Assembly (NCBI RefSeq): GCF_958295425.1
Contig: NC_081149.1
Span: 12,420,961-12,484,960 of the forward strand
Source of the DNA: Solea solea
Taxonomy: Eukaryota > Chordata > Actinopteri > Pleuronectiformes > Soleidae
DNA length: 64,000 bases
Reading direction: 5' to 3'
Under the pieces are notes generated by a model. It saw only the letters and a list, made by a program, of their open reading frames with translations. It made no database searches and was not told the origin of the DNA. Positions 20,591 through 29,684 of the stretch are shown piece after piece. Made by a program: the position numbers and the translations under genes. Numbering within the stretch: the first letter of the stretch is position 1; every line of letters starts with the position of its first letter.

Positions 20591-22220
20591 TGTAAAAGCT
20601 AAAAGTGATGAAGAACAGTAAGTAGTGTGGGCAACAGACTGGCCAATTCCAACATTAAAAAGAAAATGAAAACTGTATCATTAGCTGTATATGCCCAACA
20701 TGCCACTGCACAACAATGATGTTAAGATGAAATGTGGTTAAAGAAAAATTAAATATTACATGTCCTGCTAGTGTATTTACATTTGCTACATTACCGTGGT
20801 TGTACTCCAGTTATCGAGCCAATAATTCAAAAGTGATAAATGATGCAAATTAATTAACATACACTATTATAGATTTTGCTTGATTGCGTGTTTGTTACCG
20901 GACCAAACTACTTTTCATTCAGAGGTCACTTATAACTAGGCCAAGGATGGTGTTGCCATGGCAACTAAACCAGAGAGAACAGAACCAAAAAAAGGATGAA
21001 GAAAAAAACTAACCACAAAATAACATCAGGAACAAGGAAAGTATTCTCTTTAACACATGGCTAGTTACCAAAGTCACAGCCATACCTAATTTAGATTCAA
21101 TGTTCAATGATGGCAGGTAACTTCTTATTCTGATAAAATATCTATGATTAACAAGAACGAGGTGCATTTAGCGGTACCCATCATGTAAAAAAAAATAATG
21201 TGAGCTTGTAAATGAAGCAGCAGAAATGCAAAAGTATACATACAAAAGTATCACTACATAGTGCTTTTCTGAATTACAAATTACATACAGTAGATCATCT
21301 GTAAGCATGGCTTTCTGATTCCTAAGATGTTACCACAAAATGATGGAGCACTTCAGTTTCAACCTGGAAAATCAATTTATATAAAGACATGAGTAAACAA
21401 TAACGCTACACCTGGAGGTTAAACCTATTCAAATAAACACAGCAGCAAAGTAGTTAGTGTCCGTCAGTAGTGTCTGTTCATGTTGCTACACATGAGCATT
21501 CAGCTGTTATAGCGATGGCAATGACGATAACAACTTGTATAATTGAGGGGTTCTCTTCAAAGGAAAGTGGCAGGGACTAAGTGACGGGCCTTTATGCATG
21601 AGTAACCTATTTGAACACACCACCGGCTGGATGCCACAGCTTTGTGTCTGTGACATCCAGCCATATTAATCACACAAACACGACCCAAACACATCTGACT
21701 ACGACAAGGACTACTACCATATGTGGTGAATAAAACGATACATTACTAAGTATTGACTGCTGGCGAGCAACCATCATCGAGGAGCCAAGATCCTAACGTT
21801 AGGCCACAGGGCATAGATTATTGCCTGGGTTTCGCAATGGACGCCCGTGTAGTGCAAGGAAGAACTGCAAGCATAACAATGAGAGTATGGGTGTCCTGTT
21901 TCCAAGAGCATGGCAACAAGTTCTGAAAATTGAATATCAGAATTCTATTTTTTTATTATTTCATTCTCCATTGACTGCATTCTCAAATAATAGCCCCAGA
22001 CTGAGTGTGCGCCATCATCACCGTGACGGCGTCACCGTCTCCCACAACACAAGACAGTCGACGAGCAAACTAGCATTAGATGCCCAACACAGGGGTCGTA
22101 ACAAAGTTTATTTAGCTGCTCTTGTCGCAATTATGGCCAGCGATAGGTGAGACGGACGAGGGAAGTCAGACAAACACACAATGGAGGTGCGGTTATTGTG
22201 TCTTTTAATAGACAACTGCC

Positions 22221-22251
22221 AACTAGCTTTAGCTAGCAAGCTAGCTAGCCA
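22221..22251. promoter_or_regulatory. GCTAGC-rich cluster near the brd4 promoter
   Basis: Overlapping CTAGC/GCTAGC units (AGCTAGCAAGCTAGCTAGCC). A similar cluster lies at 60181-60204 by the pbx4 start. Confidence 0.45.
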
Positions 22252-22400
22252 GAACAGGCCGCCGTGCAAGTGGACGGTCTCAGTGGGCGCCGGACATCGG
22301 CGCTTTAAATCCTTAGCGATACTGATACCGTGTTTCTTGCTGTCTAGGCTTACTGTGACAACGAGACTGACAGAATAATGCTTGAAACAACGGCGTTTAC

Positions 22401-22500
22401 CTGGGTTTATCAGGTTGCCAGGGCGCGCGGGATCTTTCTCTCCGAGGATCCTGAACACCTCTCGTTGTCAATGACGTCACGCGTAGTTCTTTCGTGAGGA
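22401..22500 (-). other. brd4: brd4 5' UTR exon 1 (putative; start approximate)
   Basis: A CCCAG/GTAAAC donor at 22395-22400 on the minus strand follows GC-rich sequence with CpGs and a CRE, and is the best candidate for the non-coding first exon. It has no ATG on the minus strand. The 5' boundary is an estimate. Confidence 0.55.
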
Positions 22501-22560
22501 CGTAAAGAACGCGTCACGACGACCGCAAAAGCAGCAACGGAGACCAGAGATATTTCATTA
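22440..22560 (-). promoter_or_regulatory. brd4: brd4 promoter region
   Basis: CpG-rich island-like stretch around 21.99-22.54 kb, TATA-less in appearance. It contains the perfect CRE at 22472-22479 and a second CGTCAC half-site near 22514. Confidence 0.6.
22472..22479. promoter_or_regulatory. consensus CRE
   Basis: TGACGTCA, the full palindromic CREB/ATF site, close to the inferred brd4 start of transcription. Confidence 0.75.
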
Positions 22561-24244
22561 TATACTTAATTTATCTACAGACTGAATGTTCATATATGTA
22601 TATGAATTTATATATATAAAAATCACACACACAAGTATTATAGAAATACACACATACATACATATTGTGTCTGTCCAAACGAATTAAAATACATACAATT
22701 GTTGTTTGTTCCAGTATTTCCAACTAATGGAGTATCGCGTTAAACACATTAGCAATTTTGGTGTTAGTAGACTGCAATGTCCAACCTTATTTTCCAAATA
22801 TGAAGTATTGTTCGCATTTGTTTGTTTTATTTTATTTTACTCTTGGTTACTTTAGGAGTTTAATTGCGGTTAGTCTGTTAATAAAATTACCCGTATATAA
22901 GATAATAATAGCAATAATAATAATAATAACAATAATAATAATAGTAGTACTAGCAAAACCTGACTAAATATCTCGGCACATATAAGGATATAAGGATAAA
23001 GCAAAGTTAGATGATATGTGTATACAAATAAAAATTGCAATGTGGACAAGCGGCAGAACAAACTTATACATCAGTCAAATCAGCTTCTATGGTTATGTCA
23101 TTCATGTAAACTAACAAAACACAGCCACTTTAAATGCTATATTCAGCTCACTTCAGACAATACATAAGATTCCATATACTGTATACTGTATATACATACA
23201 TATATGTATGTATATACTTTACATATTGTATGTTATTATGAACTGTTTCTGTATATATACATACATATACTTTACATATTGTATGTTATTATGAGCTATT
23301 AAAAGAAGGCATCTGTACCAATGTCTCCAAGCCTGCAACTGATAACAAACAGCAGAATGTGATGTTGGACAGAACCAAAGTGATGTCATTAACTGATGCA
23401 TCAAGTTGGCAGACAAATTTAAAAACATAATTCCTTAAAACAGCTTGAAGAGCATTGACTCACACTGACACAGTGCACTGGCACTGCACCATCTGGCCTC
23501 CTAAGTAAGATTCTCAGAACATCATTATGTGCCAGATAATGATGTAGTTCCTGTAGTTTTTAGTTGGATACCTTCTGCATCATCTTTGTTCATTCGTCCA
23601 AGCGCACAATGGAATAAACCCATCGGGAAATCGGTGTTATCTTTTTTCAAACAGGAACATACAGTACATCATCTTCAGACCACTCTCCCTGTCCTGGGTG
23701 ACCGTGCCGCATTCCAAATGTTTTGGATCTGGACCTTAATCCCCCATGAGTACCGGATGGGGACCATCTGTGTCTGTCTCTCCCTTTGTATGGACTACAC
23801 TAGATGTGTGAATGTTGTGCTTGGATTGGGCCTCTTGCATATTTGTACTCAATTCCATTGTAAGTCGCTTTGGATAAAAGCGTCTGCTAAATGACATGTA
23901 ATGTAATGTAAAGGGATGGTGGTGGTTGTGTGACCCATGTACTATTTTTCACTGGCACCTGGAAGTCAATTTATGTCCTCACACATCATATATTTTTTTC
24001 TACACGTTGTCATTCTTGATTATTTATATTTTAAAATCTACATTGAATTAGTTATATTTGCACACACACCAATTAGTGATAGTGAATTTGACTTCTGCAT
24101 TGAACTCATCCTTATTACACACAAGCCGGAGGCAGTAGCAGTGGGCCCTGGATTGGGTGCCTGGATCGGGCACCCCAGTCCTTGGCCCTTAACCAGTGAC
24201 CTTCCAATTATGTGAATAAACTCAGAGCGGAACTGAGTTTGCCT
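22561..24244. other. brd4-lpar2 spacer, left part
   Basis: AT-rich and non-coding. Contains an (AAT)n-type tract at about 22903-22945, a duplicated segment of about 60 bp at 23180-23300 (TTTACATATTGTATGTTATT occurs twice) and the L2-like tail listed separately. Confidence 0.7.
23690..23912 (+). mobile_element. L2/UnaL2-type retroelement 3' end
   Basis: The last 54 bases read TGTAAGTCGCTTTGGATAAA, AGCGTCTGCTAAATGACATG and TAATGTAATG. This is the highly conserved 3' tail of fish L2-type LINEs and the SINEs that borrow it, ending in TGTAA repeats. The body upstream is a short 5'-truncated piece whose left edge is approximate. Confidence 0.8.
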
Positions 24245-24458
24245 ATGGTTCCAGTTTCCTCCCGGAGCGGTCTGTTACACACCTTAACGTTTGATAACAA
24301 AAGAGTCAAACATAACTGTTATACATGTTTATATATTAAGGTTTTGATTAGTTTTTTTTTTAAATTTTATTTATTTGAAATGTTATCGCCAAAAGTGGTA
24401 GTATTCGTATTATCTCTACATTAAACCACTTTCACCTGTAATAGTGCAGGTCCTGCGG

Positions 24459-24541
24459 TGGCCACTAGAGGGCAATTCAGCGGACATAACCTGCTCTAGA
24501 CTGAGGCAGTCTCAAGAGTGTTAACTGCCCTCCAGTGGCCA
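24459..24541. promoter_or_regulatory. paired CTCF-like motifs, unit 1
   Basis: TGGCCACTAGAGGGCAATT on plus (24459-24477) and, on minus, TGGCCACTGGAGGGCAGTT (24523-24541). Against the CTCF consensus YGRCCASYAGRKGGCRSYR, each agrees at 17 of 19 positions by eye. Confidence 0.6.
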
Positions 24542-24981
24542 CAATCAGGAATTACAATACATTAAATTAAGTCAAACTAACGTAAACAGAGAACTAATGG
24601 CGTACTAGCATTTCCGGTATGAATTTTCAAAATAAATGAATCCCAAATAACTAGACACGTAACCTATCGCCCAAATTCATAATTAAATATTCATAAATCG
24701 GAGTGTGTGACACTGGAACAGAGATTTTATACATGGCGCTAAATAAATCTGACTGACACTTTGATTATGGTTCCAGTTTCCTCCTGGAGCGGTCTGTTGC
24801 ACACCTTAACGTTTTATAACAAAAGAGTCAAACATAACTGTTATAAATGTTTATATCTTAAAGATATGATTACTTTTTTTGGTTGCTGGTACTTTATTTT
24901 GAAAGTTATCGCCAAAAGTGGTAGTATTCGTATTATCTCTACATTAAACCACTTTCACCTGTAATAGTGCAGGTCCTGCGG

Positions 24982-25064
24982 TGGCCACTAGAGGGCAATT
25001 CAGTGGACATAACCTGCGCTAGACTGAGGCAGTCACAAGAGTGTTAACTGCCCTCCAGTGGCCA
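24982..25064. promoter_or_regulatory. paired CTCF-like motifs, unit 2
   Basis: Same two 19-mers as unit 1 at 24982-25000 (plus) and 25046-25064 (minus). Confidence 0.6.
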
Positions 25065-25504
25065 CAATCAGGAATTACACTACATTAAATTGAGTCAAAC
25101 TAACGTAAACAGAGAACTAATGGCGTACTAGCATTTCCGGTATGAATTTTCAAAATAAATGAATCCCAAATTACTAGACACGTAACCTATCGCCCAAATT
25201 CATAATAAAATATTCATAAATCGGAGTGTGTGACACTAGAACAGAGATTTTATACATGGCGCTAAAGAAATCTGACTGACACTTTGATTATGGTTCCAGT
25301 TTCCTCCTGGAGCGGTCTGTTGCACACCTTAACGTTTTATAACAAAAGAGTCAAACATAACTGTTATAAATATTTATATCTTAAAGATATGATTACTTTT
25401 TTTGGTTGCTGGTACTTTATTTTGAAAGTTATCGCCAAAAGTGGCAGTATTCGTATTATCGCTGCATTGAACCACTTTCATCTGTAATAGTTCAGGTCCC
25501 GTGG

Positions 25505-25587
25505 TGGCCACTAGAGGGCAATTCAACCGACATAACCTGCGCCAGACTATGGCAGTCTCAAGAGTGTTAGCTGCCCTCCAGTGGCCA
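25505..25587. promoter_or_regulatory. paired CTCF-like motifs, unit 3
   Basis: Plus-strand motif at 25505-25523 is unchanged. Minus-strand motif at 25569-25587 differs by one outer base. Both cores are kept although the surrounding unit has diverged. Confidence 0.6.
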
Positions 25588-25964
25588 CAATCAAGAATTA
25601 CACTACATTAAATTGAGTCAAACTACCGTAAACACAGAATGAATGGCGTACTACCATTTCCGGTATGCATTTTCAAAATAAGGGAATCCCAAATAACTCG
25701 AAACGTAACCTAGCTCCAAAATTGCTAATAAAGTATTTAGAAATCGGAGTGTGTGACACCGGAAGACACACATGTTCTACCTAAAGCTAAATAAATCGGA
25801 TTTTACTGACTTTGATTACAATTCTACTACGGTTATTCTAGTTCCGTTTGAACTGAATCTATCTCACCACCTCTGCTAAAAGTAGCTCAGAGTTGAAGGG
25901 GAGCTACCAAAGTAAACATCCCATCTAACGGAGTGGTGTATGTTTTTTTTCCGATATTTCAGGC

Positions 25965-26125
25965 TGTACGTGGAGGCATCACCGCGACCGAGTCCAGCTG
26001 ATGTGAGTGAAAATGATTCACGTCCACCTGAAGGAAGCGACAGACAGACACACACACAGAAAGACAGCGAGGGACACCGGTTTTGACGTCGGACCTGTCT
26101 GAATGGAGGAGTGTCTGAAACATGA
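25965..26125 (+). other. lpar2: lpar2 5' UTR exon (putative; start approximate)
   Basis: Ends at a consensus donor (ATGA/GTAAGT, 26126) and is joined to the acceptor at 26975. A TTTCAG at about 25958-25963 could be the acceptor of this exon if a further upstream exon exists. The sequence is CpG-containing and GC-richer than its surroundings. The start is a guess. Confidence 0.5.
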
Positions 26126-26423
26126 GTAAGTTTAAAGCAGTTTTAAACGAAACTTTCGTTCAGGATTTCTGTTTATCGGACATGTAGGCTTCTTGTTGCA
26201 CACGATCTCACTGTAAAATAATAAAATGTTATTGATATATTTCTTTCGTTTGGGGGTAAGGCTTTGGTTAGGTTGCTGTTCATTTGAAATGAAGACGGTG
26301 CTCGGGACCATTAGCCCTCATTGAGACTAAAACCGGGTCCTAATGAGACAGAACCTAATTTCTGAGAACCTACTTACATTTAGAGCCAAGATTTTAATCG
26401 TGGTGAGATTAAGATTAGGGTTA

Positions 26424-26474
<51 letters not shown>

Positions 26475-26975
26475 TTCCACCCTCTTTTACCAAAACTTTA
26501 TTTTTACTTTGTTTGTCTGTAAACAGTACAAACAACAGGAGTAGTCAAACAAAACTATTTTAAAGACATCACCACTGGTCTCGGGGACACTGATGACATT
26601 TCTTTCTTTTGACGTTTAAATACAAGTTAACATAATTAACTATAATCATATAATCACAACTACAGCTGTAATTCATAGAACTTACTGAATGTATCTTCTT
26701 CTCTGTTGCTGAGGATCATCTGTTCAGTGCCCTGATCACATTTATGTTGAATTTTGCCAGTTATGTGTAAACAGTGAAATCCAAAGATTAGTATAGTATA
26801 GTAGGGTCACTTTAAAATGTTTCTTTACAATGTAGAGCACTTTGAGCCTAAGGACATTTAATACTTTTGTCCTATATTGCTTTTATTGCATCCCATTTGT
26901 TAAGACATTATATTTCTATGCGTATTGTCTGTTGCCTGTTGTTGGGTAAATGTGATTGACATTTGGTGTCTGCAG
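26126..26975 (+). other. lpar2: lpar2 intron 1
   Basis: From GTAAGT to CTGCAG. Contains a (GA)n tract at about 26429-26470. Nothing else recognised. Confidence 0.6.
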
Positions 26976-27722
26976 CCACGACCATGGAGAGCAGTATGTC
27001 CGACACCTGCTTCTACAACCAAAATGTCACCTTTTTCTACAACTGGGTCGGTAAGAGGATCAGTGTGGTGTGGACGACTCGGGACTTTGTGGTGATCGGA
27101 CTGGGCTTGACTGTGTGTTTCATCGTAGTCCTGGCCAACCTGATGGTGATGGTGGCAATCTTCATGAACCGCCGCTTTCACTTCCCCATTTACTATCTCC
27201 TAGGCAACATGGCTGCAGCAGACCTATTTGCCGGCATTGCCTACGTCAACCTGATGTTGAACACAGGCCCATGGACCAGCATGCTCACGAAGGAGCAGTG
27301 GTACATCCGAGGAGCTCTGATTGACATAAGCCTGACTGCCTCTGTGGCCAACCTGTTAGCTGTGGCTGTGGAGCGCCACCAGACCATTTTCACCATGCAG
27401 CTGCACAGCAAAATGAGCAAGCGCCGGGTGGTGGTGCTGATAGTTTGCATTTGGGCTGTGGGCATCATCATGGGCCTGGTGCCGTCCATGCTTTGGAACT
27501 GTGAGTGTCATCTGGAGGACTGCTCCACTGTCGCTCCCCTTTACAGCCGGCGCTTCCTGATCTTCTGGGCAGTTCTGAACTTGCTCACGTTCCTCATCAT
27601 GGTGGCCATGTATGCGCGTATCTTCATCTATGTCAGATACCAGACTCGGTACACTTCGCAGCACACTTCAGAGCACAGCCAAACTGTTATCAAGCTGATG
27701 AAGACTATCTCCATGGTTCTGG
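26976..27722 (+). CDS. lpar2: lpar2 exon 2 (TM1 to start of TM6)
   Basis: CTGCAG acceptor, 8 bases of 5' UTR, then ATG. It ends MKTISMVLG with one base left over before GTGAGA. The split just before GAFVICW is the intron position expected for EDG-family LPA receptors. Confidence 0.93.
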
Positions 27723-29152
27723 GTGAGAAGTCCACAACCCACACACTCCATAAACACATTTACCACAGGCTACAGCTTTCAGTTTCAATACACATATAAT
27801 AATAATAAATCTCCTCTTACAGTTTCTGACTTCTGACTTTAGTTTCTCCTAAAGTCAGTTTCAATGACGAGAAACCGAAACATCTTATATTTTGAAGATG
27901 TCTGGACATGATGTGTTGTAATCCAGAGACTTCAGGTTGTTTTCTCTGTACTTAGAGCCTCCCTCTTCCTCTACAAACCAGTTTTACAGCTTCAGTGTCA
28001 GCCTTGAAACTAAAATACCTGCATTGAGCAGGTATTTTAGCAGGAGGAATTTCCAGTGAAATGGAAATCACAGTTGTCCTCAAAATCCCCTCCCTTGATT
28101 GCGCAGGTGACTCAACTCCAGTTGATTTTTGAGTTTCATTTGCACATTATTAAACACATTTAACTGTCCGTGTAATTTTCAGACATGCCCTAAACTCCAG
28201 AGATCCTCCTGAGATTTAACAGGGAGGCTTTACATGCCAACACAAATGCCCACTGAAGTTGTGCCGGAGATTCTCCGGCCGGCTTGCTTGTAAGATCTCA
28301 TGTTAATGTTCAAGTGAGCTCAAACTCTGGGGCAGTGAGTGACTGAGCAAGTGTTCTGCCTCCTGCATGGTCAATCCAGGCGATACCCCTCACTTGAATC
28401 CTCCAGGAGATTCTCCTGCCGTATTGAACATTTCATCTAAGTAATACTTCTCCTGTGTTTGTCATCTACAAACAGTAAACTCCGGCTGATAAAACCACAT
28501 CTCAGAACATTACATGTCTAAAAACTAAAACGTTGCTTTGCACCATAGGAAGTTTGGTGCATCCAGACCTGGAAAGGACCCGTTTGTAGAGCAGATGTAG
28601 TGGAATACCCATTAGGCCCTGCCCTGCCCTGCCCTCAAAGCCGTCAGCCTACAAATGTAGTTGGCTGTAATCAGAGCACAGCGGGGTGCAGAAGTGTTGC
28701 TCCACTTTACCTTTAACCTTGATATTAAATAATCAACCCATCATCGTTAAAACGTGGACACTGGTGTCATATTATATATATTATTGCTGTCGACTCTTCC
28801 TGCATCATTAACAGCCCTCATCTCTGCAGGTGCCTTTGTAATCTGCTGGACTCCCGGCCTCATGACTCTCTTACTGGACGGGCTTCTGGGTAAAGACAGC
28901 CACGCCAACGACTACGAGAAGTTCTGTTTGGTGATAGCGGAATGCAACTCTCTGGTCAATCCCATCATCTACTCCCTGCGGGACGAGGAGATGCGTCAGA
29001 CGTTTAAGCAGATCCTGTGCTGCCTGTGTTGGAGAGGAGGTGATGGGCAGAGGGAGCCTTCACCTCTTGAGATCGACTCGGCATTACCTGAGGTACCTTT
29101 AGTTGGGGCTGATACAGGTTATTGGTCACACAGTCCAAGGTGGAGAACATGA
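26984..29152 (+). CDS. lpar2: LPAR2, lysophosphatidic acid receptor 2
   Basis: Seven-transmembrane rhodopsin-family GPCR of the EDG group; plasma-membrane LPA receptor coupling to Gi, Gq and G12/13 in mammals. Two coding exons (26984-27722, 28830-29152) join in phase to 353 aa (human 351). Visible: CFYNQNVTFFYN N-terminus with sequon N14-V-T, TM1 about 34-59, YYLLGNMAAADLFAG in TM2, ERH at 130-132 in place of DRY, CWTPG in TM6 (252-256), NPIIY in TM7 (290-294), and a CLC-type palmitoylation site after TM7. ATG has A at -3 and G at +4. The N-terminus and synteny with pbx4 favour LPAR2 over LPAR1 and LPAR3. Oddity: the third-helix motif is IRGALID, where mammalian LPA receptors have LRQG. The C-terminus lacks the mammalian DSTL PDZ ligand. 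Confidence 0.9.
27723..28829 (+). other. lpar2: lpar2 intron 2
   Basis: Non-coding. Read-through would add 25 residues and stop at 27797-27799. AATAAA-type sequence lies just beyond (about 27803). The 28.0-28.5 kb part contains repeated CTCCAGGAGATTCTCC-like words. Nothing else recognised. Confidence 0.7.
28830..29152 (+). CDS. lpar2: lpar2 exon 3 (TM6-TM7 and tail)
   Basis: GAFVICWTPGLMTLLLDGLL, EKFCLVIAECNSLVNPIIYS and LRDEEMRQTFKQILCCLCW, then a tail ending SHSPRWRT and TGA. A possible donor (GAG/GTACCT, last exon base 29092) could replace the last 20 residues; see the separate entry at 29586. Confidence 0.9.
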
Positions 29153-29585
29153 AATCTACACATTACACGAACAAAGTTTACACTTCAACACTTTAATTCG
29201 GGCTTGTTTAAAATGTTTCATCGGGAACCTGTAGCTTAGATGAACAGTAAAAGATTTAGAATTTTGCCTACAGAAATGTCTTCTGTTACTTGAGGGTTTT
29301 TGGCTCATCACATTCCCCCTCTGTGAGTCATGCAGATTTTCACTTACCGCTCAAATGCACATGCTGATTACTAATCTAACATCAGGCTTGAAGCAAGAAA
29401 ATGTTTAAGGAGGATCCTCTTGACTTTTTTTGGTTTCACTTAATTCATTCGGCTGTGAAGATTATATTTCTTTCCTTTTTTTCTTTTAAATCTAGAGGAA
29501 ATTGAAATGCATTTATTTATTAAATCTTTTTTTAAATACTGTTGGAAATGTGCACTCAGTAAATTATTTATTTTATTGCCCATAG

Positions 29586-29684
29586 GAAGCTCTTGGCTGT
29601 GCCCAGAAGTCAGAAGATCAGGCCTTGTGTACACCTCAAGACACAAACAATAAAGATGGCGGTTGGACAATGCCAGGTGTATGA
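29586..29684 (+). CDS. possible alternative lpar2 terminal exon
   Basis: A strong acceptor (TTTATTTTATTGCCCATAG) is followed by 32 open codons from EALGCAQKSEDQ to GGWTMPGV and TGA. Joined to the GAG/GTACCT donor at 29092 it is in frame and would make a 366-aa receptor. An open run this short is not rare by chance, and the donor is only moderate. Confidence 0.3.
   Translation, partial: EALGCAQKSEDQALCTPQDTNNKDGGWTMPGV
29649..29654 (+). terminator. AATAAA candidate for lpar2
   Basis: Canonical polyadenylation hexamer on the plus strand, about 500 bases after the lpar2 stop. Confidence 0.4.

Larger units (their letters stand above)
8552..22400 (-). other. brd4: brd4 intron 1 (about 13.8 kb)
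   Basis: Spans from the exon 2 acceptor to a putative first-exon donor at 22395-22400. No coding exons were recognised on either strand. It holds the repeats listed separately (MITEs at 11.1 and 12.9 kb, microsatellite at 18.3 kb, degenerate repeats near 12.8, 18.1, 19.8 and 20.3 kb). A C/T-rich, somewhat GC-richer block lies at about 16.95-17.5 kb. The rest is AT-rich with nothing recognisable. Confidence 0.6.
24245..25818 (+). repeat. three-copy tandem repeat, about 522 bp unit
   Basis: Copies at 24245-24766, 24767-25289 and 25290-25818. Each starts ATGGTTCCAGTTTCCTCC and the first two are nearly identical. The third is more diverged toward its end. No real coding capacity. Each unit holds one plus-strand and one minus-strand CTCF-like motif about 64 bp apart. 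The array lies between the brd4 and lpar2 promoters. Confidence 0.95.

Noticed and set aside
24761..25487. Two nearly identical 67-codon ORFs
   Set aside because: They are the same frame in two copies of the 522-bp tandem repeat. The first copy encodes a diverged version, and nothing suggests translation.
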